DNA of 64,000 bases from Hirundichthys speculiger (GCA_018398805.1 JAGFBZ010000738.1:434001-498000), one strand, 5' to 3'. Counted from the stretch's first letter, positions 1 through 11,420 are shown. Notes: generated by a model from the sequence alone, not told the origin. Numbers and translations are program-made.

Positions 1-139
1 TCGCAGACATGAAAGGGAGAGGAGTAAAACTAGAAAAAGGCATTCAAAAGAAATAAAAGCTTTGAAAGAGAAGCTTAAGAAGGTAACGAAACAGCGAAAC
101 AAACTGAGAAAGCAAGAATGGCCTGGGTCGGCCATGGCA

Positions 140-560
140 GCCCTGTGTGTGTCTGTGTCTGTCAAGTTGGCGTCTCTCCCTGTCTTTAGTGGTTCCTGTT
201 TTACTTTGAAAGGTCTGTCTTGTCTTCATTGTTTTCTGCTTTGCTTCCTTCCTCTCGTTACCCTGATTCCCTGCACCTGTCTCTCGTTTGTTCCTCTGTG
301 TATTTAAGTCCTGTCATTTTCCCCTGTTCTCCTTGAGTCCGTTGTCGTGAGTATATGTTTGCAGTCCTGCTTGTTTTCCTCTCGTCGTCTCCTTGGAATA
401 TAAGTTAAGTTAAGTTATGTTTTTGTATTTTTGTATTTTGGACTTTTGCAGTGTGGACTTTGTGTTTTTGGATAGTGGCTTTTTGTGTTTTGTTAAACCT
501 TTTTGTTTTTGAGATCTCCTGCTCTCTGGTCCTTCTTCAGCCTTCTGCAAACCATGACAA
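140..560. repeat. possible degraded LTR-like or other dispersed repeat
   Basis: T-rich, CT-rich sequence with a 'tatttaagtcctg' TATA-like segment near 300 and a run of poly-T and 'ttgttaaacc' motifs near 490. This layout resembles the LTRs of fish retroelements, but no paired LTR, primer-binding site or coding sequence is visible. No gene is supported in bases 1-560. The short open frames here are not conserved-looking. Confidence 0.25.
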
Positions 561-567
561 CTGTAGC

Positions 568-1147
568 CTATCTGCCTATGGGTAAAGACTTTTTTTCCCT
601 CTTTTGTCCTGTAGCTTTCCCATACCTCTTGCCCCAGCGGCACCTATTGCCTATGCTTGCGGCACACCGTATGTAATATTTGACCCAAGTGGACCTATAT
701 TCCGCCATCTGCACAAACTTTTGTCTATGTTCTTTGTAACTTTTTAGCCATTTGAGCACTCTGATCCCATATCTTTCCAATGTTTGTAGCAGAATATCAT
801 GATTGTGCCAAATGCTTTAAGAGCTATGAAAACCCCTAATGCTAACTTCTTATAAATTGTGTTTGTCAGTTCTTCTACTAGGTCCATTAATGACAATGAT
901 GTTGAATGATTCGTTCTGAATCTGTATTGACTATCAATAAGCAATGTGTGTTTGTCTATGAAACTATCCAACTGTGAAGCAAATATTTTGTACCTTATCT
1001 TTGAAAACTGGGAGAGGAGTGAAACTGGCCTGTAATTGGTAAATAGACTTTTCTCACCTGTCTTATATATTGGCATCACTGTTGCGATTTTCATTTTGGA
1101 GGGAAAGGAACCCAGCTGGAATGAAAGGTTACATATATGCACTAAAG
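568..1147 (-). pseudogene. non-LTR retrotransposon reverse transcriptase fragment
   Basis: Read on the minus strand, 1147 to 744 encodes a reverse-transcriptase fingers/palm segment. It contains 'NYRPVSLLSQFSKI', then an 'FRTNHSTSLSLMDL' segment and a degenerate palm ('GVFIALKAFGT', where an intact copy would read LDLSKAFDT). The reading continues in another frame (780-568) with 'KWLKSYKEHRQKFVQ', the segment that follows the palm. The frame is therefore broken and the catalytic aspartate is lost. There is no 5' end, no endonuclease and no 3' tail. It is abutted at 1148 by a hAT-type terminal sequence. It is a dead, truncated jockey/CR1-group LINE; the exact clade is not decided. Confidence 0.75.
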
Positions 1148-1378
1148 CAGTGGTTCTCAAGGAGTGGGCAGCGACCCCAAAAGTGGGTCACAGACCCGTT
1201 TTCAGTGGGTAATGGGCCTTTGCCTGGGGAAGGAAATGCTTAAAAAAAAAGTGTCATTCATACTCCTTAAGAGTAGATGGCGATGATACCCTGTAATGCG
1301 AGTTGACACCTGCCAGTTCACGCCATAGAAGAAGACCTGCAACGTTTGTTTACATATGTTGAGCATGGTGACACACAG
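1148..1378. mobile_element. truncated hAT non-autonomous element (same family as 60934-61634)
   Basis: Begins with the terminal sequence 'cagtggttctcaaggagtgg' and then follows the same order of segments as the complete element at 60934-61634: the 'gggtcgcagacccgtttt'-type region, an A-run, and 'gttgagcatggtg'. Similarity stops near 1378, so the 3' terminus is missing. Divergence from the 60934 copy is visible throughout, so this is the older insertion. Confidence 0.7.
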
Positions 1379-1579
1379 ATTTTTCTCATTGATCAATTTA
1401 CCATCATCTATAAGTTAATCTGGAAAGCCAGAACTGATTATTTTATTTCTTATTAAGTTTATTATATTCGATGTACCCTTTATATTTTTATTACTTTATC
1501 ATAGTAATCGCTCTTCTTTCCTCATGTCAGTTAGTTTACTTTTGTTTTATAAATTTGCTGCATTGGACAGCCTCTGTCA

Positions 1580-1800
1580 TTTAACAGTAGAAAGATCTGC
1601 AGAAACGAAATAAGCAGAATGATGAAGAACATAGTGAGAAGAGGTCACCAACTTTCTGCAGAGTCGATCACTACAGACCTGCAAATTAATGTGGCCTTCA
1701 GATCAGCTCAACAACAGTGCAGAGAGCTTCATGAATGGGTTTCCATGGTGGAGCAGCTGCATCCAAGCCAGACATCACCAAGAACAATGCAAAGCATCAA
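1580..1800 (+). pseudogene. Tc1-like transposase fragment
   Basis: The DNA from about 1660 matches the fish Tc1 transposase segment that contains 'GFHGGAAASKPDITKNNAK' (bases about 1735-1795), but in a different frame from the long open frame starting at 1619. The region before it corresponds to the helix-turn-helix part. Frameshifts and the loss of everything after about 1800 show that it is dead. Homology between the two arms of the large inverted duplication ends inside this fragment: the match to the other arm stops near 1782 and near 38004. Confidence 0.7.
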
Positions 1801-2026
1801 AGCAGAGAAGAGGATTCTGACATCAGTCCAAGTGGGTCAGTGCTGTGAAAGTGTCAGTACAAGTTCTGAAGACATTTCAAAACTAATCCAGATCCAATCA
1901 CCACCCAGGATGCATTTGTAGGTGGTCTGGGATGTTTGTGTCCTGCAGTCTCTCCCTGGATTTAATCTAATCTCATTGATTTTCCAAGGAAATTAATTTC
2001 ATTGCATTGTAGACACTCAGATATCT

Positions 2027-2168
<142 letters not shown>

Positions 2169-2457
2169 TTTATATTTAAAACAATTATGGGAATCTTTCT
2201 TTGTATATAGAGCAGGGGCTTAGATCGTATCTCTCAAGGCACATTTGGATACACATTTTAATACCATGAGCTAAGCACTGGCCACTTGTGATCATATTTT
2301 TCAGAAATACTGAGTTTTAATGGATGTTCTGACCTGACACCAACCAAGGCCAGTCCGGGTCAGTTACATTATGGTTGGGCTGGTACAAATGATACGTGGG
2401 TGATATGGCAATCCATATCCTTACGTTCGTGATTGAAAGTGACACACGGATAGTTAA

Positions 2458-2465
2458 GCCTAAAT
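2458..2465. repeat. hAT target-site duplication, left copy
   Basis: Octamer 'gcctaaat' directly before the hAT terminus. The same octamer directly follows the right terminus at 11681-11688, and it is present once in the empty site of arm B. Confidence 0.95.
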
Positions 2466-3039
2466 CAGGGATTCCCAAAGTGGGGTGCGCACACCCCCAG
2501 GGGTGCGCAAGCTGCCTCTAGGGGGTGTGCGAGATGAAAAATGTAATGGCGGTCTGATAATTTTTTTTTTTTTTTCACACAATAAAGATGTGTAAATAAA
2601 CATTTCCTTTGTAAAATTTTAAATCAAAAACTGTAATTTTAATGAATAAATAAATGCAGGCTATTCAAAATGCACGTCATCTTATAGTGAAGCGTAGAAG
2701 AAGAAGTTATATTCTTCTACCACTGCATTTGGACCTAGCTTGTGGCCTCTACTTTATTCATTCTCGCAAATATGCTAAATGCTGTGTTATGATGACGGGT
2801 TGTGTTAGTTCCACGGTCATTTAAACTTGCTGCAATTTTTGTTCAATGTTCAAAGTATTCTAACATTTTCCTCAACTTATCTGCTTTCTGCCACTGAGTC
2901 TGAGCATGTCATCCATCCTCTTTGCTCTTAAAGGTCCCATATTATGCTACTTTTAACTCTTTTAATCATGTCTCATAGGTCTTTAGAGCAAGGTTATGAA
3001 TTCTGTTGCAAAAAACCCCACACATTTAGGTTGTGAGAG

Positions 3040-3210
3040 CCCTCCTTTCTCCCACACTTTTTGCTGTGCTGAAATCTGTGCTGTTTTGAGTGGGCGGGAT
3101 GCTATGCAAATGAGGTACTGCTCTGATTGGCTGCCTGATTCCTTGGTCCCGGTGGGCGGCTCCAGCGCCTGCGGTGGGACTTTCAAGACGCTGGAACAGG
3201 GTAAACAAAC
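3040..3210 (+). promoter_or_regulatory. putative promoter of the P2X7-like gene inside the Kolobok
   Basis: Within 170 bp upstream of the first ATG there is a GC box ('gggcggg' near 3092), a perfect octamer ATGCAAAT (about 3104-3111), an inverted CCAAT box ('attggctg' near 3126) and a second GC-rich 'gggcggc' (near 3153). No TATA box is seen. The assignment rests on motif clustering and position only. Confidence 0.45.
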
Positions 3211-4799
3211 ATGGACGTACCACAGGTCATGTTTGATCCTGTTTCGGAGCCTGAAGAGGAGCAGACACCGGTTGAAGAGGTTCAGCCACGGTTACAGCAG
3301 GATGTCAATGAGTGGTAGGTTGAAAATTGAGGGCCTTATCTTATGTGAAACGCCATTTGTTTTGAGCTTTTTCACTTTTCAATGGGTATAAGATAGGGAA
3401 CTTTATATTACATCCAAAGTTTAAATAAATAAATAAATAAATAAAAGGCAAATGGCGCTATTTTGCACTTTTCAATTCATAAGATAGGCATAATATAGGG
3501 CCATGAGTGTCTTATTTTTACTGTTTGCTTTGCTTTTACACTGTTATTGCCCTGGCTATAACAGTGGTTTTTATTTTTTGGCTATGTCAGTGGCTATCGT
3601 TAGCCATTACATGCTAGTGTTATTCAGCCATAGCTCAACAGTTTGATATCTAACAGACTTTATGATGCACAACTATATCTGTAAAAATATATATATTGCA
3701 CCTCATGGAGGCCTACTGTAAGGTTATAAGAGCAGTGTAATAACAGTGGTGCAAGACCAGCTTTGTATTTGACACCATTATTTTTGTTTTACATTACTTT
3801 CTACAGTAGGCTACTGTTATCTAAATTCTCTATTCTTTTTCAACAGGTGCTTATGTGGGAATTGTGCAACAATGCCCACAGAACGTGAAAATGTGTGCTG
3901 CCAGGAGGTCCCACAGGTATCAATCATATGAGAAATGTAATTGCCAGTACAATGTTCTTATGGTTTGCAAAAATTTACTCAGTTGTTACCCTTTTGTTAT
4001 TCCTTAGGTCACAAGAAGGATGAATCAGCTGGAAGATCCACCCAGATGCATGGTTGATCACCCTGGTCTTGAACCAGTTTGTCTGAACTTGTATTCTCTC
4101 CAGAATGCAATGAATATATATAGAGCTGACTATGGGCTCTTACGGCTTAGAGGTATAGAGCAGTAAGTATCTGTTCTACAGTCAAAGCATAATTTGATTT
4201 GCCAATGAATATTGTCAACATGATTTTTTACAATACTATAAATGACAATAAATGTGATTTAAATAATCTGTTATGTTATTACTCTATATAGAGGTAGCTT
4301 TAGCACAGTAGTGTTTTGTTGTGACCGATATAACAAAACCCAGAAGCAGTTACTGAAAAATGGCCTACAATTCTATACACACTATACACTTGCATGGTCC
4401 TTTATTGCAATTGCAGATATTTTCTCACCAGACATCCATGTACAGTATATGTGAAGACAATAAGTAATCACAACACTGACTGTTGATACATAAGATACTT
4501 TATTGCAGAGTAAAAATATAAAAAGGCATATAATTAACCAACATAAATAAAACAAACTTATAAGTAACACAGTATTAACAAGTATAAATAAGTAATACAA
4601 ATAAAAATCCTGAGATGTGCTTGTATGTCTTTTCAGTCGTTACAGATTCTTGGCATACAGATCCTTTGTGAGCTGGTGCTGGGGATTTCTGGGTCGAAGG
4701 ATCAGAGTAGTCATACCAGCTTGTGTGGTGCTACGCATACGCACTGAGTTCCCTGATGCTCAAGGCGTATATGTAGGGTTCAGACTGCCTCAAGATTAA
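3211..4799 (+). CDS. P2X7 receptor cytoplasmic 'ballast' (zinc/nucleotide-binding) domain-like protein, carried by the Kolobok
   Basis: Four exons, 3211-3314, 3847-3916, 4008-4162 and 4637-4799, join with GT-AG junctions and matching phases into a 163-residue open frame with no lesion. The start ATG has A at -3 and G at +4. Residues 1-34 are an acidic leader ending in 'DVNEW'. Residues about 35-58 hold a cysteine cluster 'WCLCGNC...VCC', which matches the WCxCGxC and CC zinc ligands of P2X7. A middle segment (about 59-110) includes further cysteines. The C-terminal part reads 'YRFLAYRSFVSWCW' and 'RIRTEFPDAQGVYVGF', matching the P2X7 segments YRCYATWRFG and RIRKEFPKSEGQYSGF. No transmembrane helix or channel domain is present, so it is a free ballast domain. 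The gene lies tail to tail with the transposase; their coding ends overlap by 20 bp (4780-4799). Its role in transposition, if any, is unknown. Zinc or nucleotide binding is inferred from the family. Confidence 0.88.
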
Positions 4800-7700
4800 A
4801 CCGCGACACGTAGCTGGCAATGACATCCTCCTTGGCTGGCCTCTCAAACTCTGCACACAGGTCTGCCGGGATGGGGATCTCCAAAACCTTGTTGGCAAAA
4901 GGTCCAGGATCCAGGATGATGTGATCGAAAATCAGGTCCATCAACTCATCAACGTATTCTGTGGAGTACAAAACCAATATCACTATATCATCCATTACAA
5001 AAGAATGTGTAACATTTTAGTCTGTACAGACACTGTCATACACCAAAATGTCCTTTGGTGTTTTCTAAATTATGTTGTAATATATTTTATACTAACTTAT
5101 TCCATGTATATATTTACTTATTTTCTTTTGATTACCCCCAAAACAGTTTGCACACTCCAGCTCCCTTATGCAGTTTGTAATGATATCCACCAGCGATTTT
5201 TGGAGCTACATGCTCTTCTTTAGACAATGTTTGAAAAAGAGTGGCTCCAAATGTCAATTATGGATGTCATTAAAAACTGCATAAGAGAGCTGGAGTGTGC
5301 GAACCTTCAATTTGTTTTGATTACTCTGTTTTATAGGTCCAGCACCTTGTTTTATATTGTATGGATGTGTGCATTTTGTTGTCATTTTTCTATGTTTTGT
5401 GTGTGCAATAAAAAAGTTGGTTAAACATACTGAAGGTTGCATCTGTTTTGACCGGCTTGGCTGTGCATTCCCCCTTCTTGGACTTGGGAAAGTGGACCTT
5501 GAAGAGAGGTGCACCGTCAGCAGTCTTTTGGGGGCGGTTCGCATTTTCATTGAAATGCAGAGCAGACAGGTAGAGTCTGGGGAAATAAATGAAAGTAAAT
5601 TAGTGATAATTAAAATACATAACAGTATTTTCAACAGGCCGTAGACATTGTGATTTCACTGAAAACTATGCATATTCACATAAATTTAGACTATAATCAT
5701 TAACATACAGAATTAGTACAACATATATGTAGTACAATGAACTGGGTGTAACCACAAAACATTTGTAAAACAAGGCTTACAATGAATGGATTAGAAATGA
5801 TTTTCTCATCCTCCCATACTCAGGCTGTAACCACTAACCAGCTGCACCGTGTACGGTTGATGTTATCTTTATCTTATCCATATGCTCTGTTCTCTATCAA
5901 TAGTTTTTAATTTCAAACCTTTTTTCAAATTAAATTAATAACAGGATTAACTGACTTATTTTAGAATCTGACAAATAATGTATACAGCATAAGTCTGTGG
6001 ATATTCTCATTTATCCAGGTAGGTTCCATTCTCGCAACAATTGAATCATAGACAACTGGACTTAGATTTGTCTAGAAGACGTTTCGCCTCTTATCCAAGC
6101 GGCTTCATCAGTTCTCAACGCAACAGTCTGACTAGTCCGCACTAGTCAGACAAACAGTGGAGTATGACTCTGGTTTTTAACCTCTGTGGGGGTGTGCACC
6201 CACCACTTCCTAACGACAGTACTTCGTTAGTCGAGTTTCACTGGACCCTTTGTTTGGGTCAGGAGAGACACACCAGTGAAAGGACAGTCGTTAGGAGTGA
6301 GTGGGGCCACTGGTGGACAACAGTCGTTGGGCATGAGGTGTGATTACCAGTGAACGACTGTCGTTATGTTTCTTTGAGCAGCTTGAGTTTGGTTTCGGGC
6401 AGTCCTTGTTATTCAGTCTTTTAGGCACAGTAGCGAGGGCTGCATTGTAAATGGGAGAAAGATGAAATCTTAAGCCACCTCCCCTGTTTAGAGACGGCTT
6501 CTCTAATTTAACGTAGATGGATTCTTTTACTCCTCTCTCAAACCATCTGTCCTCTCTGTCCAAGATTTTCACATTTTTGTCCTCAAAAATCTTCGACTAA
6601 CGAAGTACTGTCGTTAGGAAGTGGTGGGTGCACACCCCCACAGAGGTTAAAAACCAGAGTCATACTCCACTGTTTGTCTGACTAGTGCGGACTAGTCAGA
6701 CTGTTGCGTTGAGAACTGATGAAGCCGCTTGGATAAGAGGCGAAACGTCTTCTAGACAAATCTAAGTCCAGTTGTCTACGATTCAATTGTTGCGAGAATG
6801 TATACAGCAGCAATAGTAATGTTTAGAACTGCAAAATCACTACATAAACTAAATATCTCACCGGAAACTAATAAAAACAAGTCAGTGAAACAAATAATAC
6901 TCCTCACAAAATTTGTTTCGTTTTGTGTTATTTACCTGCACAGCATTCCAAGAAATGGGAAAAAAACAACATTTTTTGGGGCAAAGCGAAGTATCACACT
7001 GTGGAAAGCTTCGAGAGAGGAGGTCTGATGGTGAGGGCTCAGCTTTTCCACATCTTTCAACACTCGCTTGCTGGTCAGCAACTTCTCCAGTTTGTAGAAA
7101 GCAGGAGTTGCTGAAAGAACAGAATCAAGTGGGTCAATACATATGCAAGTGTTATGCCAGTGGTAACAAATAATTTTCATCCTATCAACAACTGAAAAGC
7201 TTACAAAACTCAATCCATGCATAATTTCAGGTTCAAATGTAAGTCTGTTAGTGACTTCAGTGTACAGATGAGAACATACCAGCTCTCAACCATTTACGCC
7301 TGTCCGTTGTGACGCGGACTGGATGCAGGCAATTGGGGAACAAGGGGTCATCATGGGTGTGGATGTCCTGCACATGGTTGAGGATTGAAGTCCACTTTGC
7401 CACTCTCTCAGGCCCGGAAGTAGAGGAAGCTGCAGTCCAGTATATGTGATTTTTTATACTGCGCATCCACTTCTTCAAAGGCTCACATTCCTTGTTTTTG
7501 CAGATCTTCTCCAGTTGCTTGGACAATCCTAGTAATGCAGAAACAAAGTGAATGAACACAGTGAATTGATATATGAATGTTTTATTCTAATGGAGAACAG
7601 TTGACTTGACAAGAAAGTAGAATGTGCAGTTGCTTATGTAAAAAAATTGAAATGTGGCCATGATGGGAAAAAAATTGTTCACCTATGATTGTGTGTTCTA

Positions 7701-10700
7701 TATTTTTGAACCAGACATAAAAACAGGAACAGACAAAAACATTACCTTTCTCCATGTGCCAGACATCATAAAATTGGGTGATGTTGGATTCCCTCAGGAA
7801 TTTTTGGATCTGCGGGTGACGATCTGTCACTATGCAATCCAGGGTCACACCAAATTCCTCCAGGAGTGTAAGGCTCCTTTTCAGGCCCTCTTTCTCCATA
7901 TGATAACTCCCCCCAACTTCATTGCTCTGGTTAAAAAAAGGGGGGAAAGGGGATGTGATTGATGATTGATAAACGTTTGTCTGTCTGTGAGCTGCTTCAC
8001 TACAGGCTGTCAGGATGGAAGCAGAAACACGTCAAGGATTTTTTTTTTTACCCAAAATGACAATTGCATTTTGCAGAAAAACTTTCAATGTGTAGCCCCA
8101 GATTTAACTTGTGTGACATCATTCTTTTCACCGCTGCATATACATTTTCACTAACCTGCACTAGCTGTACATCGATGACAGTGTTGCGCTTCAGGTCCAT
8201 CATCGTATAACTCCCGTACTTGGCACAGTGTCCTGAGAACATAAATTTAGAGAATGGAATTGCAACAAAGTGAGTGATTATTCAGAAAGGATGTCCTTTT
8301 TTATCGTAACGTCTGAAAATAATGCTAATTTGTAATAAGCATAGTACCTGGTGAGTCAGCCCTCATATCACCACCAACAATCACGCTCTGCTCTTGACTG
8401 AGCTGTTGCAACATGGCTTCCTGCTCCGTCTTCCACTTATGCACGACAGCTGGCTCAAGGTACATCCTGGCATGTCTTCTGAAGGTGTCATACCTGTACA
8501 CCTTCAGCTGCATTGCCCTGAAGATCTGATTTGAAAGACAAAAAACATTATCAGTTATCCAGCTTCACACAAACGCCTCCAGTTATTAGATTTTTTTCTG
8601 TCAAACACATCAGCATGCAAATGACACTTATTAGCTGCTTTCCAAATACCTTTTCCAGTTTGAGAAAGGAGGATGCCCCACTGAAGTACACAGCTGCAGA
8701 AAGTTGGAGGTTCCCGGCTGGGGTGCTTCCAACAACCGGCTGACTCCTCCATTCTCTCCCATAGGCACAATGAGGGCACTGCTGTTTCACTGCAAGGAAT
8801 GTACCAATTCTCCTCGTATTGACATCACAGACCCTCTGGCACACCGGGCAAATTTCAAAGAGCTCCAGGAGGCAGTTCTCATACACAATGTATTTCCATA
8901 TTTTCTGGATGGGAGTGGATGCTTCTCTATTTGCCAAAAAAAAAGAAAAACATGCGATTTCATATCGAAAGAGGACAGATAAGCGAAACAAAGATATGTT
9001 TTATAAAAGTGTAGTGGCAATATAAAATAACTTACGACATAGTGGTTGACTCTTTTAACACAGTCACAGAATCCTCTGGATTGTATGTTGAGTCGTGTGG
9101 TTCTGGAGCCTCCATAGAAGAGCTGCCCTCCATCGGATCGTCCTCACCCTCTTCCTCATCCACCAGGTCGAGAAAAAGGCCTCTTGATGGGTGTCGAAGT
9201 CATGAGAGGTTGTGTAGACAATACAGTTTCCGTCTGAGTACCTTTATATGCACAGGAGAAACACACACACACACACACACACATGAATATATGTCATTAA
9301 AATGATCAGACTTAACGTTTGAGATGCAATTAATTATTACTTTATTTTTTATGAAATCGTCTGACAGATCACAAACCTGTACTTCTGAAGTGAGGCTGTA
9401 GAGTTCTAATGGATAACTGTGTGCTGGTCGTTGCTGTCGCTGGAGGGTCTGTCTGGCAGCCAACATCTCGAAATGTTGGCCATGCCGTAGATGTACTGGC
9501 CTAACAGAGAATAAAAATATGTATTTATATGTTTTATACTTTGTGTCAAAGCATATCATTGACACATTTACGGTTCTTTAAATCTTGACATTTTTTATAG
9601 CTTTTATAATAGGTAAAATCAATTTAGTGCAAAAAAGAAAAATTGCAACAGCAGTACACTAATCATTTTAGTTTGTTTGATTTATTCTGTTATCAGACAG
9701 TTTGTCATAACGTACATGATATTTATCAGGTATGTCATGACAAACTGTGTCCGATAACAGAAAAAAACTATATTTACTACAGCTGATGTAGATGCTATGA
9801 TATGAAATCCAAAGCAGTGAACAGTGAACACTGGTTGTGTGAGTGAGTGTGTGCCTGGGTGTTTTTTTTTTTTCTTTAGGTGTTCCATCTATTACAGACA
9901 GCCGTTTAAATAAATAATTATTAGCCTCTTTGTGTTTAGCTCGTTGAGTGACTCTCGCCTTTTTACGTTTGTGCTTTTCACTCATTATTTTGATCCTTGT
10001 TGGAAGACCACGGGGCAGACCAGGACCCGGTGGAGAGATGATATCTCTCAGCTGGTCTGGTGGAAGCGCCGGGGGGAGGGAGGTCTGGGCCCCTCTGCTG
10101 AAGCTGCTAACCCCGCGAGCCGACTACGGACCAAGCGGGAGCTAATGGATGGATGGAACTGATCCTTGCACGTATATTTTGTGTCCATTCAATCGCGTGC
10201 TGGCAAAACTTGCAGAATTTTAAATTGCCAGACACATAATAATCTCGGATAAACTGCTCTGCCCTGTACCTGAGAGTAAAACCGCTAGTTCCTTTGCTTC
10301 TTCGCCGGTTTCTCGGGTGCCGCTTCGACGTGTTTTTTTTTTCTATGATGAGGAAAGCGGGGGCAGAGAAGCTAGAATGTCCCCACCTTTTCGTGAACCC
10401 TCTTGGAACATTTTCTCGAAAGAAAAGTTCCTTTTAGTCCGGGAGAAAAAAAAAGAAAAAACTTTTACGCAAATTGCCGTTCAGTTCTTTTATATTGTGC
10501 ATTTTAAAGTGAATTCCGTTTTTAATCTCCAATTCCGTGATTCCGTCCGCGATTCCGTGATCGCGGATTCCATAGGGCTCTAAATCTTCCAGCTACCTGG
10601 CGATCTCCCTCCAGCCAGCTGCCACCTTATTTTAGACTAACTATGAATCAGCTGTTCCTCACATAACGTTACTGCAGCGCTCTCCAACACGAGCGACAGG

Positions 10701-11252
10701 CAGAAAATATTAACAGGGCGTCCGACAAAAGTTCAGCTGAAAACGGCACGGCGCGGTCAGTTAGGACATTAAAAAAACAAAGCTATCAAATTGATTTTGT
10801 CGCTGATGCTCGCTCGCGTCTCATGCAGTTAGGACACGGTACAAACAGACACAGGACGGTCACCGCGTTAGCAAAGCATAACATGCTATCAAGCTATCTG
10901 ACTGCACCTTAGTAGGAATAACCAGTAAATATTATCACAAAATGTAGACACTTACCGATGGTTGGTTTGCAGTTGCTGGGTCACGTAGAGTTGGTACTGA
11001 ATCTTTGTTGAGAGTCAGTTTAGAAGCTAATCCAGCTTTGAACTGACCCTCGTTGCCGAAGCAGTCCGAAGTGAAGTGGGTAGCACAGACCAGCAGAGTT
11101 GAAGAAGAAGTTGTGGTCGGCACGTTATTATCAAAAATAAATGCTAGCCACTGTTGTTTAACATCCTCCGATGCTGGGAGGGAAAACAAACATTTATGTT
11201 GGTTTGTACAACCGACAACGTTGCACCTAGAGTGTCTCACTCGCTTCGACAT
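4780..11252 (-). CDS. Kolobok transposase (THAP zinc finger plus RNase H-like DDE domain), 11 exons, one frameshift
   Basis: Exons read from right to left: 11252-10956, 9500-9377, 9241-9036, 8926-8650, 8525-8348, 8232-8156, 7926-7746, 7528-7280, 7110-6936, 5576-5431 and 4958-4780, about 695 codons. All have GT-AG junctions with compatible phases. Exon 1 is a THAP domain: C-x4-C ('CNVVGC'), then 'CATHF' (C-x2-H) and 'SVPTL', for sequence-specific binding of the transposon ends. Exon 2 has 'RDVGCQTDPP'. Exon 3 is an acidic linker, exon 4 a CxxC zinc site ('CPVCQRVC...CPHC'). The probable first catalytic aspartate is in 'GGDMRADSPG' (exon 5), the second in 'CIVTDRHPQ' (exon 7), and a candidate glutamate in 'TSSLEAFHS' (exon 9). 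The last exons carry 'LHFNENANR' and 'YVDELMDLIF'. Exon 3 contains a net one-base gain or two-base loss near 9175 (after 'STPIKRP'), which stops the frame. This copy is therefore probably inactive unless an internal acceptor is used. Confidence 0.9.
6072..6115 (-). ncRNA. hammerhead-ribozyme-like motif, left arm of the Penelope element
   Basis: On the minus strand the order is AGAA, CTGATGA, a GCC...GGC hairpin, GAAAC, GTC, TTCT. This is the conserved hammerhead core (CUGANGA, stem II, GAAA, then the GUC cleavage triplet), with AGAA/UUCU able to form stem I. Stem III is almost absent (only ACGU, self-complementary), as in minimal hammerheads that act as dimers. Hammerheads are known from Penelope-like elements. 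Activity here is inferred only. Confidence 0.6.
6712..6755 (+). ncRNA. hammerhead-ribozyme-like motif, right arm of the Penelope element
   Basis: Mirror copy on the plus strand: CTGATGA at 6716-6722, stem II 'gcc...ggc', GAAA at 6742-6745 and the GTC triplet at 6747-6749, followed by TTCT that can pair with AGAA before the core. All core nucleotides are intact, as in the left-arm copy on the opposite strand. Confidence 0.6.
9255..9285. repeat. (AC)n microsatellite
   Basis: Short CA/CACA run ('acacacacacacacac') in the intron between transposase exons 2 and 3. It has no coding role. Confidence 0.9.
9990..10160 (+). mobile_element. LINE 3'-end fragment with ATGG tail
   Basis: In frame it reads 'GQTRTRWRDDISQLVWW' and later 'RELMDGWN', then 'atggatggatgg'. 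Fish CR1/Rex-group LINEs end with such a 'RWRDYISxLAW' segment and a short tandem ATGG tail. It is a 5'-truncated retroinsertion inside the large intron between transposase exons 1 and 2. Confidence 0.6.
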
Positions 11253-11420
11253 GATTAGGCGGCAATGGCAATGGCGGCCCGCGGCCGGGTCGGCTCAAGG
11301 CGAAGAGGGAGAGGGGGAGTGGTTATGGTAATAGCATGTAAATGAGGGCCTGTTGTTACGTCACTCCAGGCCAATTCTGAATTGGCTCATTTCAGACATG
11401 AATTCCTACTTTGCAGGCTA
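11253..11420 (-). promoter_or_regulatory. putative promoter of the Kolobok transposase
   Basis: GC-rich block at about 11275-11325, then a CRE-like 'ttacgtcac' near 11357 and two CCAAT boxes in opposite orientation ('ccaattctgaattgg', about 11371-11385), within 170 bp upstream of the THAP ATG. No TATA box is clear. Together with the left-end promoter this gives the element two inward-facing promoters. Confidence 0.4.

Larger units (their letters stand above)
5990..6796 (-). mobile_element. Penelope-like element fragment with long inverted arms
   Basis: Flanked by 13-bp direct repeats 'aatgtatacagca' (5977-5989 and 6797-6809), a target duplication of Penelope-like size. The outer about 208 bp (6027-6234 and 6593-6800) are near-perfect inverted repeats. 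The central part (6572-6291, minus) encodes the C-terminal end of the GIY-YIG endonuclease region seen in Penelope-like elements ('ILDREDRWFERGVKESIYVK', 'NRGGGLRFHLSPIYNAAL'). The reverse transcriptase is absent. It lies in the intron between transposase exons 9 and 10. Confidence 0.85.

Noticed and set aside
3211..4799. A functional P2X ion channel gene
   Set aside because: No transmembrane segments or extracellular cysteine-rich ligand-binding domain; only the cytoplasmic ballast domain is encoded.
6027..6800. CRISPR-like or attachment-site interpretation of the inverted arms
   Set aside because: The arms are the termini of a Penelope-like element with a 13-bp target duplication; there are no spaced direct repeats, and the genome is eukaryotic.
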